Source of the DNA: Caldifarciminota bacterium
GTDB taxonomy: Bacteria; Hydrothermota; Tepidihabitantia; B3-TA06
NCBI GenBank assembly: GCA_014729665.1
Contig: WJJO01000084.1
Location: 1-14,302, forward strand
Length of the DNA: 14,302 nt
Direction: 5' to 3'
Made by a program: the position numbers and the translations under genes. The notes under the pieces were generated by a model. That model saw only the letters and a program-made list of their open reading frames with translations. It was not told the DNA's origin and did no database searches. Positions 13,253 through 14,302 of the stretch are shown here, one piece after another (position 1 is the stretch's first letter; every line of letters begins with the position of its first letter).

Positions 13253-14131
13253 GTGAGTAAAGTCCGGAAGAAGAAGATTATTCACAATCCTGCGGTATCC
13301 GTAATAATCCCTTCCTATAATGGTGGGAACCTTCTTATCAACTGTCTGGAGTCGATTCCACCGAAAGGCACCGAGATAATTGTGGTAGACAATGGCTCTG
13401 CCGACGCCAGCATCGCGAGGGCAAGACGGAAGTTCCCTTCAGCCAGATTCATCCTCTTGGGGCATAACACCGGTTTCGCCTATGCATGCAACCGAGGGGC
13501 CGCAGTCGCCAGGGGAAGTATCCTGCTATTCCTCAACCAGGACGCCGAGGTGGTCGAGCAAGGCTTCCGCGCCGCGGTCAAGCTGATTACGGACTATCCA
13601 AGAAGGGTGATAGCCACCGGAAAGGTAATCTATCCTGACGGAAGGGCTCAGGAGATATTAAGGCGTTTTCCGGGATATACGGACTTCCTCTTCGGCAGGA
13701 AAACCCTCCTGACCAGGCTTTTCCCTGACAACAAGCGTTCCAGGCACTACCTTTACGCCGATATCGATCTTACAAGACCTCAGCGCATCGACGCATGCGC
13801 AGGCATGTGCATGTTTGTTCGCCGAGACATCTTCACAAGCCTGAGAGGTTTTGATGAAGGATACTTCTTCTACACCGAGGACATCGATTTATGCAGGCGG
13901 GTGTACGATGCCGGATATGAAACCTGGTACGTCCCCGAGGTTTCTGCGGTACACATAGTAGGTGAAAACGTTCCCGGCTCATGCAGGACGTTCGTCAAGA
14001 TGCACCATTACAAAGGCTTATACAGGTATCTTATTAAGCATAAACGTCCCGGATTGCCCTTTAGGTTTCTGCTCTGGCTCGGTCTAGGTCTTGCTGTGAT
14101 ATGGTATCTTTCCGAACCGCGTCTGCGGTAA
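13253..14131 (+). CDS. Rhamnosyltransferase-like GT2 glycosyltransferase
   Basis: The protein has 292 residues if it starts at GTG 13253, 10 nt after the previous stop. The frame is open back to 13121, but that part overlaps the upstream gene by 122 nt and reads as out-of-frame sequence, while the family core begins at VSVIIPSYNGG soon after the GTG. No clear ribosome site is seen, so the start is tentative and coupling to the upstream gene is likely. Core motifs: VSVIIPSYN, IIVVDNGSAD, NTGFAYACNRGA, LFLNQDAEV (the nucleotide-sugar site), ACAGMCMFVRRD, and FDEGYFFYTEDIDLCRRV. This pattern is typical of WbbL-like enzymes that add rhamnose or related sugars to surface polysaccharides; the sugar is inferred. 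A hydrophobic stretch near the end (about residues 266-284) may attach it to the membrane. Confidence 0.87.
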   Translation: MSKVRKKKIIHNPAVSVIIPSYNGGNLLINCLESIPPKGTEIIVVDNGSADASIARARRKFPSARFILLGHNTGFAYACNRGAAVARGSILLFLNQDAEVVEQGFRAAVKLITDYPRRVIATGKVIYPDGRAQEILRRFPGYTDFLFGRKTLLTRLFPDNKRSRHYLYADIDLTRPQRIDACAGMCMFVRRDIFTSLRGFDEGYFFYTEDIDLCRRVYDAGYETWYVPEVSAVHIVGENVPGSCRTFVKMHHYKGLYRYLIKHKRPGLPFRFLLWLGLGLAVIWYLSEPRLR

Positions 14132-14170
14132 ATACGACTTTAGAATACGCTTAGATTAAAACGATAACCC

Positions 14171-14199
14171 TTGACAAGCTAAATCTAGAGCTGTATACT
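14171..14199 (+). promoter_or_regulatory. Promoter of the gene at the right edge
   Basis: TTGACA (14171-14176), a 17-nt spacer and TATACT (14194-14199). It is the closest to consensus of the seven promoters here. It gives a leader of about 17 nt with AAGGAGG. Confidence 0.88.
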
Positions 14200-14222
14200 A
14201 GGACACTTGATCAAGGAGGCAT

Positions 14223-14302
14223 ATGAAAAAGGAAAGAAAGACGTTAGAGAAAAAGGAAAAAAACCAGTTAGGTAACCCCGGTTCGAATTTCGGAGGGGTA
14301 AA
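14223..14302 (+). CDS. Start of a lysine-rich protein, 3' partial
   Basis: The frame from ATG 14223 runs off the window edge after 26 codons. It follows a near-consensus promoter and AAGGAGG (14213-14219), spaced only 3 nt. The first residues are highly basic (MKKERKTLEKKEKNQ) and then turn polar with glycines. This could be a nucleic-acid- or ribosome-binding protein or a peptide with a flexible basic tail, but the part seen is too short to say. Confidence 0.7.
   Translation, partial: MKKERKTLEKKEKNQLGNPGSNFGGV

Noticed and set aside
14270..14300. T-arm-like GGTTCGAATTTCGG at the right edge
   Set aside because: It lies inside a frame with strong promoter and ribosome site, and no other tRNA part is visible.

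Overview
The window looks like part of a chromosome from an uncultivated diderm (Gram-negative-type) bacterium. Support for a diderm cell: a 732-residue outer-membrane barrel resembling TonB-dependent receptors, lipoproteins, and proteins built from TonB- and ExbD-like periplasmic domains. Promoters fit a housekeeping bacterial sigma factor very well: seven TTGACA/C boxes lie 16-17 bp from TATA-like boxes. I cannot place the organism by name. A candidate-phylum bacterium near the FCB group would fit, but that is inference. No phage, transposase, CRISPR, rRNA or tRNA gene was found.

Layout. (1) 1-3340, plus strand: a 5'-truncated repeat protein with ExbD-like and TonB C-terminal-like modules, a lipoprotein with a related ExbD-like ending, and a small membrane-anchored protein. 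(2) 3379-5577, minus: a TonB-receptor-like barrel with a shortened plug and an EF-hand calcium loop just before its last strand. (3) 5640-7948, minus: a compact two-gene operon encoding a catalytically complete form III RuBisCO and a phosphoribulokinase (PRK), overlapping by 22 nt, with its own promoter and a likely terminator inside a dispersed repeat. (4) 8210-9914, minus: two paralogous exported proteins, one membrane-anchored and one a lipoprotein, each with two copies of a beta-rich domain. (5) 10027-12145, plus: an ion-transport operon (CorA, a small membrane protein, a membrane protein with a TrkA-C domain) whose three genes all start with TTG. (6) 12463-14131, plus: two family-2 glycosyltransferases. 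(7) 14171-14302: a strong promoter and the start of a lysine-rich protein.

How the genes may work together. RuBisCO plus PRK can convert ribulose 5-phosphate to RuBP and then fix CO2, so this operon suggests a RuBP-based carbon cycle and not the AMP-salvage role of many form III enzymes. The TonB/ExbD-like proteins and the receptor-like barrel may both serve envelope energy transfer or uptake, but they sit in different transcription units. The glycosyltransferases suggest polyprenol-phosphate-mannose and surface polysaccharide synthesis.

Most interesting points: the TonB/ExbD-like multidomain proteins, the form III RuBisCO/PRK pair with a PRK lacking the usual redox cysteines, three genes whose promoters predict almost leaderless mRNAs, the all-TTG operon, and a 12-residue insertion coded by a hairpin in the mannosyltransferase-like gene.
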